A DNA stretch of 64,000 nt. Origin: an uncultured Bacteroidales bacterium (lineage in GTDB: Bacteria > Bacteroidota > Bacteroidia > Bacteroidales > F082). Position 1 is the stretch's first letter; every line of letters begins with the position of its first letter. Made by a program: the position numbers and the translations under genes. The notes beneath the pieces are model-generated. The model was not told the DNA's origin, ran no database searches, and was given only the letters and a program-made list of their open reading frames with translations. Positions 55,749 to 64,000 of the stretch are shown here, one piece after another. The DNA is taken from positions 62,001 to 126,000 of the forward strand of contig CAJOCJ010000001.1 in the NCBI GenBank assembly GCA_905236635.1. Reading direction: 5' to 3'.

Positions 55749-56333
55749 ATGGAAAACATTGAACAAAACAAAGAAATGACAGCTCAGCAGAGCTTGAACA
55801 TCATCAGCCAGATGATTAACGACAGCCGTCGCACAATCCTCCAAAGCAGCGCAAAACACTTCATGTTATGGGGTGGTTTGCTTATCGTAGTATCGTTATT
55901 GATTTTTTGGTTATGGCAATCTTCGGGCAATCCGATATGGAATGTGGCATGGTTTGTGATGCCGGCATTAGGCTTCCCGATGGTACGAATCCTCGAGAGA
56001 AAAGAGACCGACGTCCCACAGAACAAAATAAACATGAATATCGGTCTGATATGGCTCACCTATTGCATCTTTGCGGTTTTGATCAGCGTCATCGCGATGT
56101 TGTGGGTACCGATGAACATCTCACTTATTATCGTGGTCTTGGTGGGCTTTGCAGAGTGCATATCAGGATTCCTTTTGAAAAACTGGGCAATCACCATCAG
56201 CGGATTTATCATCGGCATCGGCGGTGCAGTGATGGCATCGGCATTACTTGGTGCTGAGCAGCTGCTCATCTTCACCGTCTGCGGCATCATGCTCGTGGTG
56301 ACAGGTCTTATCATTAAATCCCAATACAAATAG
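55749..56333 (+). CDS. five-helix membrane protein, unknown function
   Basis: Protein of 194 aa. A soluble N-terminal 35 residues (AQQSLNIISQMINDSRRTIL) is followed by five or six hydrophobic helices up to the C-terminus. The family is not recognised. It sits 2 bases before the winged-helix regulator gene and shares its promoter, an arrangement common to small membrane sensor/regulator pairs. Confidence 0.7.
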   Translation: MENIEQNKEMTAQQSLNIISQMINDSRRTILQSSAKHFMLWGGLLIVVSLLIFWLWQSSGNPIWNVAWFVMPALGFPMVRILERKETDVPQNKINMNIGLIWLTYCIFAVLISVIAMLWVPMNISLIIVVLVGFAECISGFLLKNWAITISGFIIGIGGAVMASALLGAEQLLIFTVCGIMLVVTGLIIKSQYK

Positions 56334-56335
56334 CC

Positions 56336-56617
56336 ATGTTACCGAAACTTGACCCATTGCTTCATTCCGAGTTGCGGCTGGCGGTGATGTCGATACTGGC
56401 AGGTGTGGAGGATGCTGAGTTCAGCTACCTCAAGAAACAGACCGGTGCGACGTCGGGAAACCTCAGCGTGCAGATAGAAAAGCTCAGTGCGGCCGGGTAT
56501 ATCTCGGTCGAGAAGGGCTTCAAGGGCAAGGTGCCCTGCACAACCTGTAAAATCACTACCGAAGGACTCGATGCCTTCGAGAAATATGTGAACGCATTGA
56601 AAGAGTATCTAATTTAA
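56336..56617 (+). CDS. winged-helix transcriptional regulator
   Basis: Protein of 93 aa of the HTH_34/PadR-MarR-like type. Helix-turn-helix and wing are visible in LRLAVMSILAGVEDAEFSYL, QTGATSGNLSVQIEKL and AAGYISVEKGFKG. The VPCTTCKIT motif after the wing contains two Cys, which might sense redox or bind metal. It is coupled to the membrane-protein gene, and the palindrome at 55662 is its likely operator. Confidence 0.85.
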   Translation: MLPKLDPLLHSELRLAVMSILAGVEDAEFSYLKKQTGATSGNLSVQIEKLSAAGYISVEKGFKGKVPCTTCKITTEGLDAFEKYVNALKEYLI

Positions 56618-56640
56618 TTAACCATTTATGACAATTCTGG

Positions 56641-56673
56641 AAGGACAAAAATTTCGGTTTTTGTCCTTTTTTT
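56641..56673 (+). terminator. intrinsic terminator
   Basis: AAGGACAAAAA (56641-56651) and TTTTTGTCCTT (56658-56668) form an 11-bp stem with loop TTTCGG and a T tract to 56673. Confidence 0.9.
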
Positions 56674-56696
56674 GCATAATCATGCAGCAAAACTCG

Positions 56697-56704
56697 TATT
56701 TTTG
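56697..56704 (+). promoter_or_regulatory. TATTTTTG -7 element
   Basis: TATTTTTG followed by CG, 24 bases before the ATG at 56728. Preceded by CATGCAGCAAA, as at 7373. Confidence 0.55.
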
Positions 56705-56727
56705 CGTTCCATTATTAAATTAACCAT

Positions 56728-57948
56728 ATGAAAAATCATATTAAAGCAATCATTATTGCCATTTTTTTTGTATTTGCGGTGTTTTTGCAGGCATCGGCAC
56801 AGAAACTGATTATGGATTACTCCATTTCCGAGAAGCATTTTGTCGATACAATCAAGATTAAAATGTGGAAAGGCGCGATAATCATCCCTGTGGAGATTAA
56901 TGGAGAAACAAAAAACATGATGTTCGACACCGGTGCTAACATGGGGTTTTGGATAGGTACTGAAGAGGCTTGGATGGTGCCTTCGGGCAACAGCACAAAT
57001 ACTGTCGATTCACAAAATCAAAAGAAAAAGTCATCTATCATGACAATCCCTTCGATGAAGATGGGCAACATCACTATCAAGGATTATCCGATTGTCGTCT
57101 CAGACGGACTGAGCGATTTCACCTGCGGGATAATCGACGGTGCCATAGGTTTCGACCTCGCCGTGAAAGGCATCTCGTTTAAGTTCGACACCCAGGACAG
57201 TCTGATGATTGTCACCGACCGCAAAGGCTTTTTCAATAAAGAGGAGAGGGGACATCAGAAGGTGAAATACAAACATTATTCGAAGATTGACCCGAAGGTA
57301 TGGGTGCAGTTTCCGTTTATCCGCGCAAAAATGGATTTCGACTCGGGATACATCGGCGGATGGTTCTGTTTCCCACAGCAAACGCTGGATATTTGGGCAA
57401 AACAAGACCCAAAGATTAAACAACAGCTTGATGCCATGACTGTCAACAGGGACACTACATTTATGACAGCCGCAGGTCTTTTCGGACAGTCAAATGACAC
57501 CATTGTTGGTGGCGAAATTGTTGTCCCGGAGATTACGATAGGCGACCTTGTCTTTAAAAATGTTTGTGTCAAGACAACATCTCCCAAAAGGTTGATAGGC
57601 TCTGCTATTTTGGAACACACCTCGCTGATTATCGACTCTCCGAAGAAGAGTTTCGTGTTTCTCACGCACGACGGAAATCATGAGATCACAGTGAATAACA
57701 AGTCCAAGATCTCTGGTATGAATTTTAAACCCGCTGCCGATGGCGACACTCTCGGTGCAGTGAAGATAGTTGTTCGCAAAGGAACCGAAGCATACAAGAA
57801 AGGGCTCCGTACCGGCGATTATCTGATAAGCGTCGACGGAAACCCTATCTCATGTTTGTGCGATTATGTTTTGAAGAAGCATCAGGGAAAGACGGAGCAT
57901 TTTGTGTTCCGCAGCCCTGAAGGCGAAATCAAAGAAGCCGATTTTTAA
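56728..57948 (+). CDS. secreted retropepsin-like aspartyl protease with PDZ domain
   Basis: Protein of 406 aa with signal peptide (cleavage near ASAQK). An aspartic-protease motif MMFDTGANMGFWIG occurs near residue 68 and a second, less typical lobe has GIIDGAIGFDLA. A PDZ domain follows (about 335-400) with AYKKGLRTGDYLISVDG. The combination is shared by periplasmic or surface proteases of Bacteroidota; the substrate is unknown. It overlaps the TlpA-like gene tail to tail by 4 bases. Confidence 0.82.
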   Translation: MKNHIKAIIIAIFFVFAVFLQASAQKLIMDYSISEKHFVDTIKIKMWKGAIIIPVEINGETKNMMFDTGANMGFWIGTEEAWMVPSGNSTNTVDSQNQKKKSSIMTIPSMKMGNITIKDYPIVVSDGLSDFTCGIIDGAIGFDLAVKGISFKFDTQDSLMIVTDRKGFFNKEERGHQKVKYKHYSKIDPKVWVQFPFIRAKMDFDSGYIGGWFCFPQQTLDIWAKQDPKIKQQLDAMTVNRDTTFMTAAGLFGQSNDTIVGGEIVVPEITIGDLVFKNVCVKTTSPKRLIGSAILEHTSLIIDSPKKSFVFLTHDGNHEITVNNKSKISGMNFKPAADGDTLGAVKIVVRKGTEAYKKGLRTGDYLISVDGNPISCLCDYVLKKHQGKTEHFVFRSPEGEIKEADF

Positions 57949-59033
57949 TTCAACACTTCTGCCAACTTCGCTTCAAGTTCCTCGCCTCTTAAGCCTTTAG
58001 CGATCATCACGCCGTTCTGGTCGTAGAGGAAGTTGCTCGGGATGTAGACCACAGCGTAGTCGTCGCCGGCAACACCTTCAGCGTCGCGCACCTGGATGTA
58101 TGGCAGAGCGTCTTCTTCAACAGCTTGCAGCCAGGCTGCTTCTTTTCTATCGACACTAACGCCGACTATCTCTAGACCTTTGTCATGATATTTCTCGTAT
58201 GCAGCTTTCACAACTGGGTTTTCGTTGCGACACGGTCCACACCACGATGCCCAGAAGTCAACCATGACGACTTTGTTGTTTTTGATGAGTTCAGCGAGAT
58301 TAACATCTTTGCCATCGATAGTCTGCAAAGTAAAGTCGATAAAAGGCTGACCAATCTCCACGCGTTGGTTGTTTTCAATAAATTTCTCGACATTATCCCT
58401 ATAAGGAGACTCGTTGGTAAGAAGTTCTGCCAACTCTCTCAACTCGGCCAACTCAAGGTCAAATTTCATATCGTCGAGGACGTAATGTGCCACATAGCTG
58501 TCGGTATGATTCTTGACGAAGTCTTTCTTACAGTCGATAGTTTCATGGTATATGACCAAAAACTGTGCGTTGAGTTCTTCATATTTCAAGCTGTCATTGG
58601 CATCGTAAGCGGCGTTAATCTCCTCTTCGAGTGCATATCCAGGCTCGTTGATTCTTGTAATAGCTTTCTGATATTCGTTGAAAATGTTCTGCGTTGCGCC
58701 ACCTGTCGCTTCGATATGGATAAAGTCATCGATATCGCCAGTAACAACAACGTCTTGATTATCAGGAAACATCATCAATAAATCCCGATCTCCTTTGAGT
58801 TTTAAGATGTAAAGTGCTTGTGGGTTGTCGCAATCAACTTTGAAAACAGCTGAGTTTTCGGCGAAAACCACGGTGTCTAGAATAATAGGCGTGTTACCGT
58901 CAAGTGTCTTGATGAGGTAAGCTTTCTCACCATCTGAATTGTTAAGGTTCATAGTCACCTTGAACTGCTTGGTTTTGTTGCAGCCGCTTAAAATAAGCAA
59001 TGCTGCCACGAATGATAATAATAGTTTTTTCAT
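57945..59033 (-). CDS. DUF4369-type TlpA-like thioredoxin lipoprotein (second copy)
   Basis: Lipoprotein of 362 aa (lipobox LLILSGC, Cys at 18) with a DUF4369-like half (NLNNSDGEKAYLIKTLDG) and a TlpA domain with FWASWCGPCRNENP, Cys at about 265 and 268. The CGPC active site differs from CPDC in the homologue at 451-1452. Located 24 bases after pyrG on the same strand, likely co-transcribed. Confidence 0.9.
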   Translation of the reverse strand: MKKLLLSFVAALLILSGCNKTKQFKVTMNLNNSDGEKAYLIKTLDGNTPIILDTVVFAENSAVFKVDCDNPQALYILKLKGDRDLLMMFPDNQDVVVTGDIDDFIHIEATGGATQNIFNEYQKAITRINEPGYALEEEINAAYDANDSLKYEELNAQFLVIYHETIDCKKDFVKNHTDSYVAHYVLDDMKFDLELAELRELAELLTNESPYRDNVEKFIENNQRVEIGQPFIDFTLQTIDGKDVNLAELIKNNKVVMVDFWASWCGPCRNENPVVKAAYEKYHDKGLEIVGVSVDRKEAAWLQAVEEDALPYIQVRDAEGVAGDDYAVVYIPSNFLYDQNGVMIAKGLRGEELEAKLAEVLN

Positions 59034-59057
59034 AGGGTTTTTAAGTATTTTTAATGG

Positions 59058-60635
59058 TTAAATGCATTCTTTCACGAAACTCAGGAACAGCGGATGCGGC
59101 TTGAGCACGGTGCTCGCATATTCGGGATGGAACTGTGTGCCGATATACCAGCGCAGACTGGGTATCTCGACAATCTCCACCAGTCCGCTCTCGGGGTTGG
59201 TGCCCACGCACATCATGCCGTTTTTCTCGTATTCGTCCTTGTATTTGTTGTTGAACTCATAACGATGACGATGGCGCTCGCTGATCTTCGGCGTGCCATA
59301 GATTCCTGCCACCTTGCTGCCTTTACGGAGCTCGCAGTCGTAGGCGCCCAGACGCATGGTGCCACCCATGTTGGTGATGTTTTTCTGTTCCTCCATCATG
59401 TCGATGACGTTATGCGGCGTCTCTGCCATCTCGCTCGAGTTGGCGTCCTTGTATCCCAACACGTTACGGGCGAATTCTATCACCATCATCTGCATGCCGA
59501 GACATACTCCGAAGGCCGGCATGTCGTGGATCCTGGCATGTTCCAGGGCGATGATCTTACCTTCTATGCCGCGTTGTCCGAAGCCCGGACATACCAAAAT
59601 GCCTGCTATGCCCGACAGCTTCTCTGCCACGTTGGCTTTGGTGATGTTTTCGCTGTTGATAAAATCTATTTTTACCTTGACATGATTATAAATTCCCGCT
59701 AAAATCAGGCTCTCGCGGATACTCTTGTAGGCGTCTTGCAGGTCGTACTTGCCCACCAGCCCGATGTGCACCTCCTTCGTCGCGGTACGTTGCAGTTCGA
59801 GGAAATGATGCCACGACTCCATCTTGGGCATCTCTCCGACGGGCACCCCAAACTTACGTAACAACGCGGCGTCAAGGCCCTGGCGCTGCATGTTGACGGG
59901 CACCTCGTAGATGCTCGGTAGGTCTTCGCTCTGCACCACACATTCGAGGTCGACGTTACAAAACGACGCCACCTTCTGACGTATGCCGTCGGAGAGATGC
60001 TTCTCGGTGCGTAACACCAGCACATCGGGCTGGATGCCCGCTCCTTGCATCTCCTTCACCGAATGCTGCGTGGGCTTGGTCTTGAGCTCGTCGGCAGCCT
60101 TGAGATAAGGCACATACGTCAAGTGCACGCATACGGCACGGCTGCCGAGCTCCCACTTCAGCTGACGTATCGCCTCGAGGAACGGCGCCGACTCGATGTC
60201 GCCGATGGTGCCTCCGATCTCCGAGATTACGAAATCGACCTCGTCGTTATGCTGCATGATCCTGCGTTTTATCTCGTCGGTGATATGTGGCACCACCTGT
60301 ATGGTCTTGCCGAGATAGTCGCCATGACGCTCCTTGTCGATGACGGCCTTGTATATCCTGCCCGTCGTCACCGAGTTGGCGCGCGTCGTGCGGATGCCTG
60401 TGAAACGCTCGTAATGCCCGAGGTCGAGGTCGGTCTCCATGCCATCAACAGTCACATAACACTCGCCGTGTTCGTATGGGTTGAGCGTGCCCGGGTCGAT
60501 GTTGATATACGGGTCGAACTTCTGGATGGTGATGCTGTAGCCGCGTGCCTGCAAAAGCTTGCCGATGCTAGCAGAAATAATGCCTTTACCGAGGGAGGAT
60601 ACCACACCTCCCGTCACAAAGATATATCGTGTCAT
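59058..60635 (-). CDS. pyrG: CTP synthase
   Basis: Makes CTP from UTP, glutamine and ATP. The 525-aa protein has the N-terminal synthetase domain starting TRYIFVTGGVVSSLGKG and the class I glutamine amidotransferase domain with GVCLGMQMMV (catalytic Cys about 377) and the His-Glu of QFHPEY (about 502). The length is normal for the family. Promoter at 60656. Confidence 0.97.
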   Translation of the reverse strand: MTRYIFVTGGVVSSLGKGIISASIGKLLQARGYSITIQKFDPYINIDPGTLNPYEHGECYVTVDGMETDLDLGHYERFTGIRTTRANSVTTGRIYKAVIDKERHGDYLGKTIQVVPHITDEIKRRIMQHNDEVDFVISEIGGTIGDIESAPFLEAIRQLKWELGSRAVCVHLTYVPYLKAADELKTKPTQHSVKEMQGAGIQPDVLVLRTEKHLSDGIRQKVASFCNVDLECVVQSEDLPSIYEVPVNMQRQGLDAALLRKFGVPVGEMPKMESWHHFLELQRTATKEVHIGLVGKYDLQDAYKSIRESLILAGIYNHVKVKIDFINSENITKANVAEKLSGIAGILVCPGFGQRGIEGKIIALEHARIHDMPAFGVCLGMQMMVIEFARNVLGYKDANSSEMAETPHNVIDMMEEQKNITNMGGTMRLGAYDCELRKGSKVAGIYGTPKISERHRHRYEFNNKYKDEYEKNGMMCVGTNPESGLVEIVEIPSLRWYIGTQFHPEYASTVLKPHPLFLSFVKECI

Positions 60636-60655
60636 GGATATTAAGTTTTAAGCCG

Positions 60656-60663
60656 CAAAAATA
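60656..60663 (-). promoter_or_regulatory. TATTTTTG -7 element of pyrG
   Basis: Minus-strand TATTTTTG (complement of 60656-60663), followed by CGG, 21 bases before the pyrG ATG. Confidence 0.55.
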
Positions 60664-60687
60664 ATTAATATTTCGACTTTTTTTTAA

Positions 60688-62079
60688 TTAAAATGGAAAA
60701 ATTCTTAACAAAATGTATCCTAAGACGCCGCCGGTGATGCCTAGAATCAACCCGACCTTCACCATGTCTTTCGTCTTAACAAGTCCTGTAGAGCTTGCAA
60801 TGGCGTTAGGCGGCGTCGAGACAGGCAGCGTCATTGCCAAAGAGCAGCAGATAGCCACATAGACTATCAACGATGCTGCTCCTCCCAAGGCCGACAGTTC
60901 TCCTTTGATAGCCGTCGAGATGACAGCAAGCACCGGCATCAGCAGACTGGCCGCCGACGAGTTGGAGATGAAGGTCGAGAGCAGATACATCACGAAGCCA
61001 GCTCCTATTATCACTACCACGGCACCCCACTTCGTGAACGGTATCGCGTTGATGAGCGATGTGGCGAGACCTGTCTCGTTGAGACATGTCCCCAAGGCGA
61101 AACCGCCTGCCACCATCCACAGGATATGCCATTCTATGCTGGAAAAGTCTTCTTCTTTGAAAACACCAGTGATGGCAAACACCGCAAAAGGCACCAACGC
61201 CACGATGTTAGAGTCGAAATGTGTCCATCCCTCAGTCACCCACAGCAATATCGTGATGGGCATGGTGATGGCTACAATCCAAAACTTCTTGTCGAATTTG
61301 GCGTTTGATGGTATCTCTATCTCCAGTTTTTCCATCTTGATGGGGTAGAGGAACATCAAGACTACCCAGGCTATTAGCAGAAGCAGAAACACAAAAGGCA
61401 TCATGTGGGCCACCCACGAGCCGAAGCTGATGTCGATACCCACCTTAGTCAGCTGTCCCAACGCTATCGCATTTGGCGGCGTGCCGATAGGCGTTCCCAA
61501 GCCTCCGAAGTTGGCGGCGATAGGGATAGCGAGCGTCAACGCTACTGGCCCGTTGCTTTCTCTCGGGAGGGTCTTCAACACAGGTGCCATAAACGCCAGC
61601 ATCATCGCGGCGGTGGCAGTGTTCGACATAAACATCGAGAACGTCCCAGGCACCAACAACAAACCGAGAAGCACAAACTTGGGGTTCTTCCCGAAGATGC
61701 GGAGCAGACTTTTTGCCAGATAGGCGTCAAGTCCCACTTTGCTCGCCGCTATCGCCATCACGAAACCGCCTAAAAACAGCATGATGACAGGGTCGGCAAA
61801 CGATGCCATAATCTCGCGGTAGCTCACGGTAGTACCTGCCGACTCTATCAGGAACCCCTTGTCGGAGACGGTAAAAAGCAACGCCACGATGGTCACCACC
61901 GATGTCGCCCATGCCGGGATGATCTCAAACAGCCACATCAGGGCGGCGAAGACGAAGATAGCAAGGGTCCTCTGCTGGATGACGGTGATTCCGTCGATGC
62001 CGAGCCATTCCGCCGGGACGACCCATAACACAATGGTCAGCAGCACCACCAATACTTGAAGGATGGTCTTTTTTTTCAT
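60688..62079 (-). CDS. SLC13/DASS-family anion symporter
   Basis: Inner-membrane transporter of 463 aa with about eleven helices. The two sodium and substrate-binding hairpin motifs are visible as FMSNTATAAMM and FISNSSAASLLM. The family takes up dicarboxylates (succinate, malate) or sulfate with sodium. The position 24 bases after the VanX-type gene suggests one operon. Confidence 0.88.
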   Translation of the reverse strand: MKKKTILQVLVVLLTIVLWVVPAEWLGIDGITVIQQRTLAIFVFAALMWLFEIIPAWATSVVTIVALLFTVSDKGFLIESAGTTVSYREIMASFADPVIMLFLGGFVMAIAASKVGLDAYLAKSLLRIFGKNPKFVLLGLLLVPGTFSMFMSNTATAAMMLAFMAPVLKTLPRESNGPVALTLAIPIAANFGGLGTPIGTPPNAIALGQLTKVGIDISFGSWVAHMMPFVFLLLLIAWVVLMFLYPIKMEKLEIEIPSNAKFDKKFWIVAITMPITILLWVTEGWTHFDSNIVALVPFAVFAITGVFKEEDFSSIEWHILWMVAGGFALGTCLNETGLATSLINAIPFTKWGAVVVIIGAGFVMYLLSTFISNSSAASLLMPVLAVISTAIKGELSALGGAASLIVYVAICCSLAMTLPVSTPPNAIASSTGLVKTKDMVKVGLILGITGGVLGYILLRIFPF

Positions 62080-62103
62080 AAGATCAAATGGTTAAGTTTT
62101 AAT

Positions 62104-62796
62104 TTATTTTAACTCCCTTACCGGAAAATCGAAATACGTATCCGGGAAAGGCTCGTCTTTCAAAGTGAAATGCCACCACTCGCTGTCGATGCCTTTGAAT
62201 CCGTGGGCAAACATGGCGTCCCATAAGATATAGCGGTTGGCAATCTGTTCTTCTGTCAGATCCATGAAATCGGGATGGCTCTCATCGCCGAACCAGTCGA
62301 AAGGACTGCCCATGTCAAGTTCCTTGCCCGTCTGCTCATCCACCAACGTCAAATCCACTGTCGAGCCACGCGAATGTCCCGAGCGTGCCATGATATACTG
62401 CTGCTCAAACAAAAGGCTCTTGTCGACCATAGGGAAGAAGATATGTTTCATCGTGGTGTCCTGCAGGTCCTCGGCCCATCTGATGAAATGGTTGACGGCA
62501 CGTTGCGGACGGTATGAGTCCCAAATCTTCATACGATAGCCCTTTTCCTTAAGCTCGTCGCTCACCACTTTCAGCGAGTCGGCCGACTGTTTTGTCATCA
62601 GCGCTATCGGTTGCTCGTAGCCGTCAACGCGGGCGCCCACGAAGTTATAGGTGCTGTAATAACGTATCTCCAAAATGGCATCTGGCACCACATCAGTGAT
62701 AGCCACAAAATTCTCCGAGCCGTCGTTCTCTGGCTTGGTATTGCTGCAGCTGGCAAACACCATTGCCAATATTGCAAAAAGCAAGAATTTTCTCAT
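62104..62796 (-). CDS. VanX/DdpX-type D-Ala-D-Ala dipeptidase, lipoprotein
   Basis: M15 family zinc peptidase of 230 aa with lipobox MVFASC (Cys16). Zinc ligands and catalytic residues lie in ARSGHSRGSTVDLTL (SxHxxGxxxD) and DSEWWHFTL (ExxH). VanX-type enzymes hydrolyse D-Ala-D-Ala, and Bacteroidota homologues probably recycle cell-wall peptides rather than confer vancomycin resistance, since no vanH/vanA is nearby. Confidence 0.9.
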   Translation of the reverse strand: MRKFLLFAILAMVFASCSNTKPENDGSENFVAITDVVPDAILEIRYYSTYNFVGARVDGYEQPIALMTKQSADSLKVVSDELKEKGYRMKIWDSYRPQRAVNHFIRWAEDLQDTTMKHIFFPMVDKSLLFEQQYIMARSGHSRGSTVDLTLVDEQTGKELDMGSPFDWFGDESHPDFMDLTEEQIANRYILWDAMFAHGFKGIDSEWWHFTLKDEPFPDTYFDFPVRELK

Positions 62797-62819
62797 CGTT
62801 TTAAATATTTATCTGCCTG

Positions 62820-62827
62820 CAAATATA
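62820..62827 (-). promoter_or_regulatory. TATATTTG -7 element of the dipeptidase-SLC13 operon
   Basis: Minus-strand TATATTTG (complement of 62820-62827), followed by CAGG, 24 bases before the ATG. Confidence 0.55.
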
Positions 62828-62842
62828 AGAAAATTTAATTTA

Positions 62843-62881
62843 TAAAAATAAAAAAGGATGCCGTCCTTTCAAACGACATCC
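62843..62881 (-). terminator. intrinsic terminator downstream of dnaK
   Basis: On the minus strand GGATGTCGT (complement of 62873-62881) pairs with ACGGCATCC (complement of 62856-62864) over 9 bp with one G-U, followed by a T tract (complement of 62843-62855). Confidence 0.85.
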
Positions 62882-62891
62882 CTATTATTTT

Positions 62892-62919
62892 GTACAGACG
62901 ATGTGTACATCGTCTCTAC
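62892..62919. repeat. 28-bp REP-like palindrome beside dnaK
   Basis: GTACAGACGATGT and ACATCGTCTCTAC are reverse complements at 12 of 13 positions with centre GT. It lies 4 bases downstream of the dnaK stop and shares length and ends with 49655-49682. It stacks with the dnaK terminator. Confidence 0.65.
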
Positions 62920-62923
62920 GAGA

Positions 62924-64000
62924 TTACTTCACCTCCTCGAAATCAACGTCAGTCACCTCGTCGTCCTTTCCACCGTTGTTTCCAGGATTCTGTGGCCCTT
63001 GCTGACCGTTGAAAGGTCCTTGCTGGCCGCCTTGGGCGCCGGCGTTCTTGTACATCTCTTCAGATGCTTTCTGCCAGATGGCGTTCATCTCTGCCATGGC
63101 GGCGTCGATGCCGGCGATGTCCTGTGCCTTGTGGGCTGTCTTCAGCTTCTCGAGAGCGCTCTCAATCTCGCCCTTCTTGTCGGCTGGCAGCTTGTCGCCG
63201 TATTCCTTCAGCTGTTTCTCAGTGTTGAAAATCATGGCGTCGGCAGCGTTGATCTTGTCGATACGCTCGCGTTCTTTCTTATCTGCGTCGGCGTTAGCCT
63301 CAGCTTCAGCCTTCATCCTCTTGATCTCGTCGTCACTCAAGCCTGACGATGCCTCGATACGGATGCTCTGGCTCTTGCCTGTGGCTTTGTCCTTTGCGCT
63401 CACGTTCAAGATACCGTTGGCGTCGATGTCGAATGTCACCTCAATCTGCGGGACACCTCTTGGCGCTGGCGGGATGTTGTCGAGGTTGAATCTTCCGATG
63501 GTCTTGTTCTGGTTGGCCATTGGACGCTCGCCCTGTAACACGTGGATCTCCACTGATGGCTGGTTGTCGACAGCTGTCGAGAACACCTCCGATTTCTTGA
63601 ATGGGATGGTGGTGTTGCTCTCGATGAGCTTTGTCATCACGCCGCCGAGGGTCTCGATACCGAGTGACAACGGTGTGACATCAAGCAACAGCACGTCTTT
63701 CACCTCGCCTGTGAGCACGCCGCCCTGGATAGAAGCGCCAATAGCGACGACCTCATCCGGGTTCACGCCCTTCGATGGTTCCTTCTTGAAGAAGTCACGC
63801 ACTATGTTCTGGATGGCAGGGATACGTGTCGAACCGCCGACCAAGATCACGTCGTCGATGTCGCTCACGCTCAAGCCAGCGTCTGACAATGCCTTACGGC
63901 ATGGCTCGATGGTGGCCTGGATGAGGTCGTCGCACAACTGCTCGAACTTGGCTCTTGAGAGCTTACGTACCAAGTGTTTAGGTCCGGCCTGTGTTGCTGT
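62924..64000 (-). CDS. dnaK: molecular chaperone DnaK (5' end outside the window)
   Basis: Hsp70 chaperone; 359 residues of the C-terminal part are present and the frame is open to base 64000. Visible: [16 protein letters not shown] of the nucleotide-binding domain, [17 protein letters not shown] at the linker, the substrate-binding domain with [17 protein letters not shown] and [15 protein letters not shown], the helical lid, and a tail of Gly/Gln/Asn ending [11 protein letters not shown], the usual EEVD-like bacterial end. Terminator and a REP-like palindrome follow. Confidence 0.97.
   Translation of the reverse strand, partial: TATQAGPKHLVRKLSRAKFEQLCDDLIQATIEPCRKALSDAGLSVSDIDDVILVGGSTRIPAIQNIVRDFFKKEPSKGVNPDEVVAIGASIQGGVLTGEVKDVLLLDVTPLSLGIETLGGVMTKLIESNTTIPFKKSEVFSTAVDNQPSVEIHVLQGERPMANQNKTIGRFNLDNIPPAPRGVPQIEVTFDIDANGILNVSAKDKATGKSQSIRIEASSGLSDDEIKRMKAEAEANADADKKERERIDKINAADAMIFNTEKQLKEYGDKLPADKKGEIESALEKLKTAHKAQDIAGIDAAMAEMNAIWQKASEEMYKNAGAQGGQQGPFNGQQGPQNPGNNGGKDDEVTDVDFEEVK

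Noticed and set aside
59094-59702. Antisense frame of 202 aa in pyrG
   Set aside because: Shadow of a conserved gene; no start signals.
62104-62796. Vancomycin-resistance gene vanX
   Set aside because: The dipeptidase motifs are real, but no vanH, vanA or vanRS genes are nearby and such lipoproteins are common in susceptible Bacteroidota.

Overview
The window looks like a chromosomal segment of an anaerobic Bacteroidota, probably order Bacteroidales. Three kinds of evidence point there. Many genes carry the phylum's promoter form (a TTG around -33 and TAnnTTTG around -7, for example 1533-1561, 20246-20274, 33714-33743). Three exported proteins end in type IX secretion sorting domains. The gene content also fits: gldF/gldG, GH92/GH78/GH97 enzymes, DUF4369-TlpA proteins, an EF-hand membrane protein typical of the phylum, and a rubredoxin/flavodiiron oxygen-scavenging cluster.

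Layout. 1-1452: the 3' end of mreD and a TlpA-like lipoprotein. 1587-7329: a five-gene tripartite export operon (ATPase, two MacB-like permeases, adaptor, TolC). 7417-12698: an outer-membrane protein, a MeaB GTPase, glutamine synthetase, a short SSB paralogue and a D-2-hydroxyacid dehydrogenase. 12699-18503 (minus): a tightly overlapped operon of an rRNA pseudouridine synthase, a secreted EEP-fold enzyme, a short-chain fatty acid transporter and dnaG primase. 18584-23981 (plus): a secreted subtilase, a DHOD-like flavoprotein and the rubredoxin / flavin reductase-rubredoxin / flavodiiron protein / Fe-SOD set. 23982-28210 (minus): apt, gldF, gldG and a DUF4340 protein. 28309-33352 (plus): a barrel protein, a metallophosphoesterase, an EF-hand membrane protein and a secreted leucine-rich-repeat protein.

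33416-45407 (minus) is the accessory region and the most interesting part. It reads as one leftward transcription unit: a PLD-nuclease/SNF2 helicase fusion, an AlbA_2 (Schlafen-like) ATP-binding regulator, an Eco57I-type methylase of 1131 aa, a putative HEPN-like protein, a possible 26-aa ORF, a small YGSxYS-repeat protein, a membrane-anchored coiled-coil protein and a RES-domain (NAD+-consuming toxin family) protein. Beyond it lies a small gene broken by an early stop. The methylase and helicase-nuclease suggest restriction-modification; the RES and HEPN-like genes look like effector or toxin genes. The combination does not match DISARM, BREX or classical type I systems as I know them.

45502-54987: msrA, a GH92 mannosidase, then an opposing operon of a TIGR04076 protein, GH97 glucosidase, MORN-repeat protein and GH78 rhamnosidase. 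No SusC/SusD pair is present. 55053-57948: a barrel protein, a membrane protein plus winged-helix regulator behind a palindromic operator-like site, and an aspartyl protease with a PDZ domain. 57945-64000 (minus): the 3' part of dnaK, a VanX-type dipeptidase, a SLC13 transporter, CTP synthase and a second TlpA-like lipoprotein.

Smaller structural signals: a 28-bp palindrome class seen twice (inside GH78 and next to dnaK), a 16-bp perfect hairpin inside a signal-peptide coding sequence, a 140-bp element with inverted ends after ssb, and a 21-bp in-frame tandem repeat in the AlbA_2 gene. I found no rRNA, tRNA, CRISPR array, integrase or transposase.
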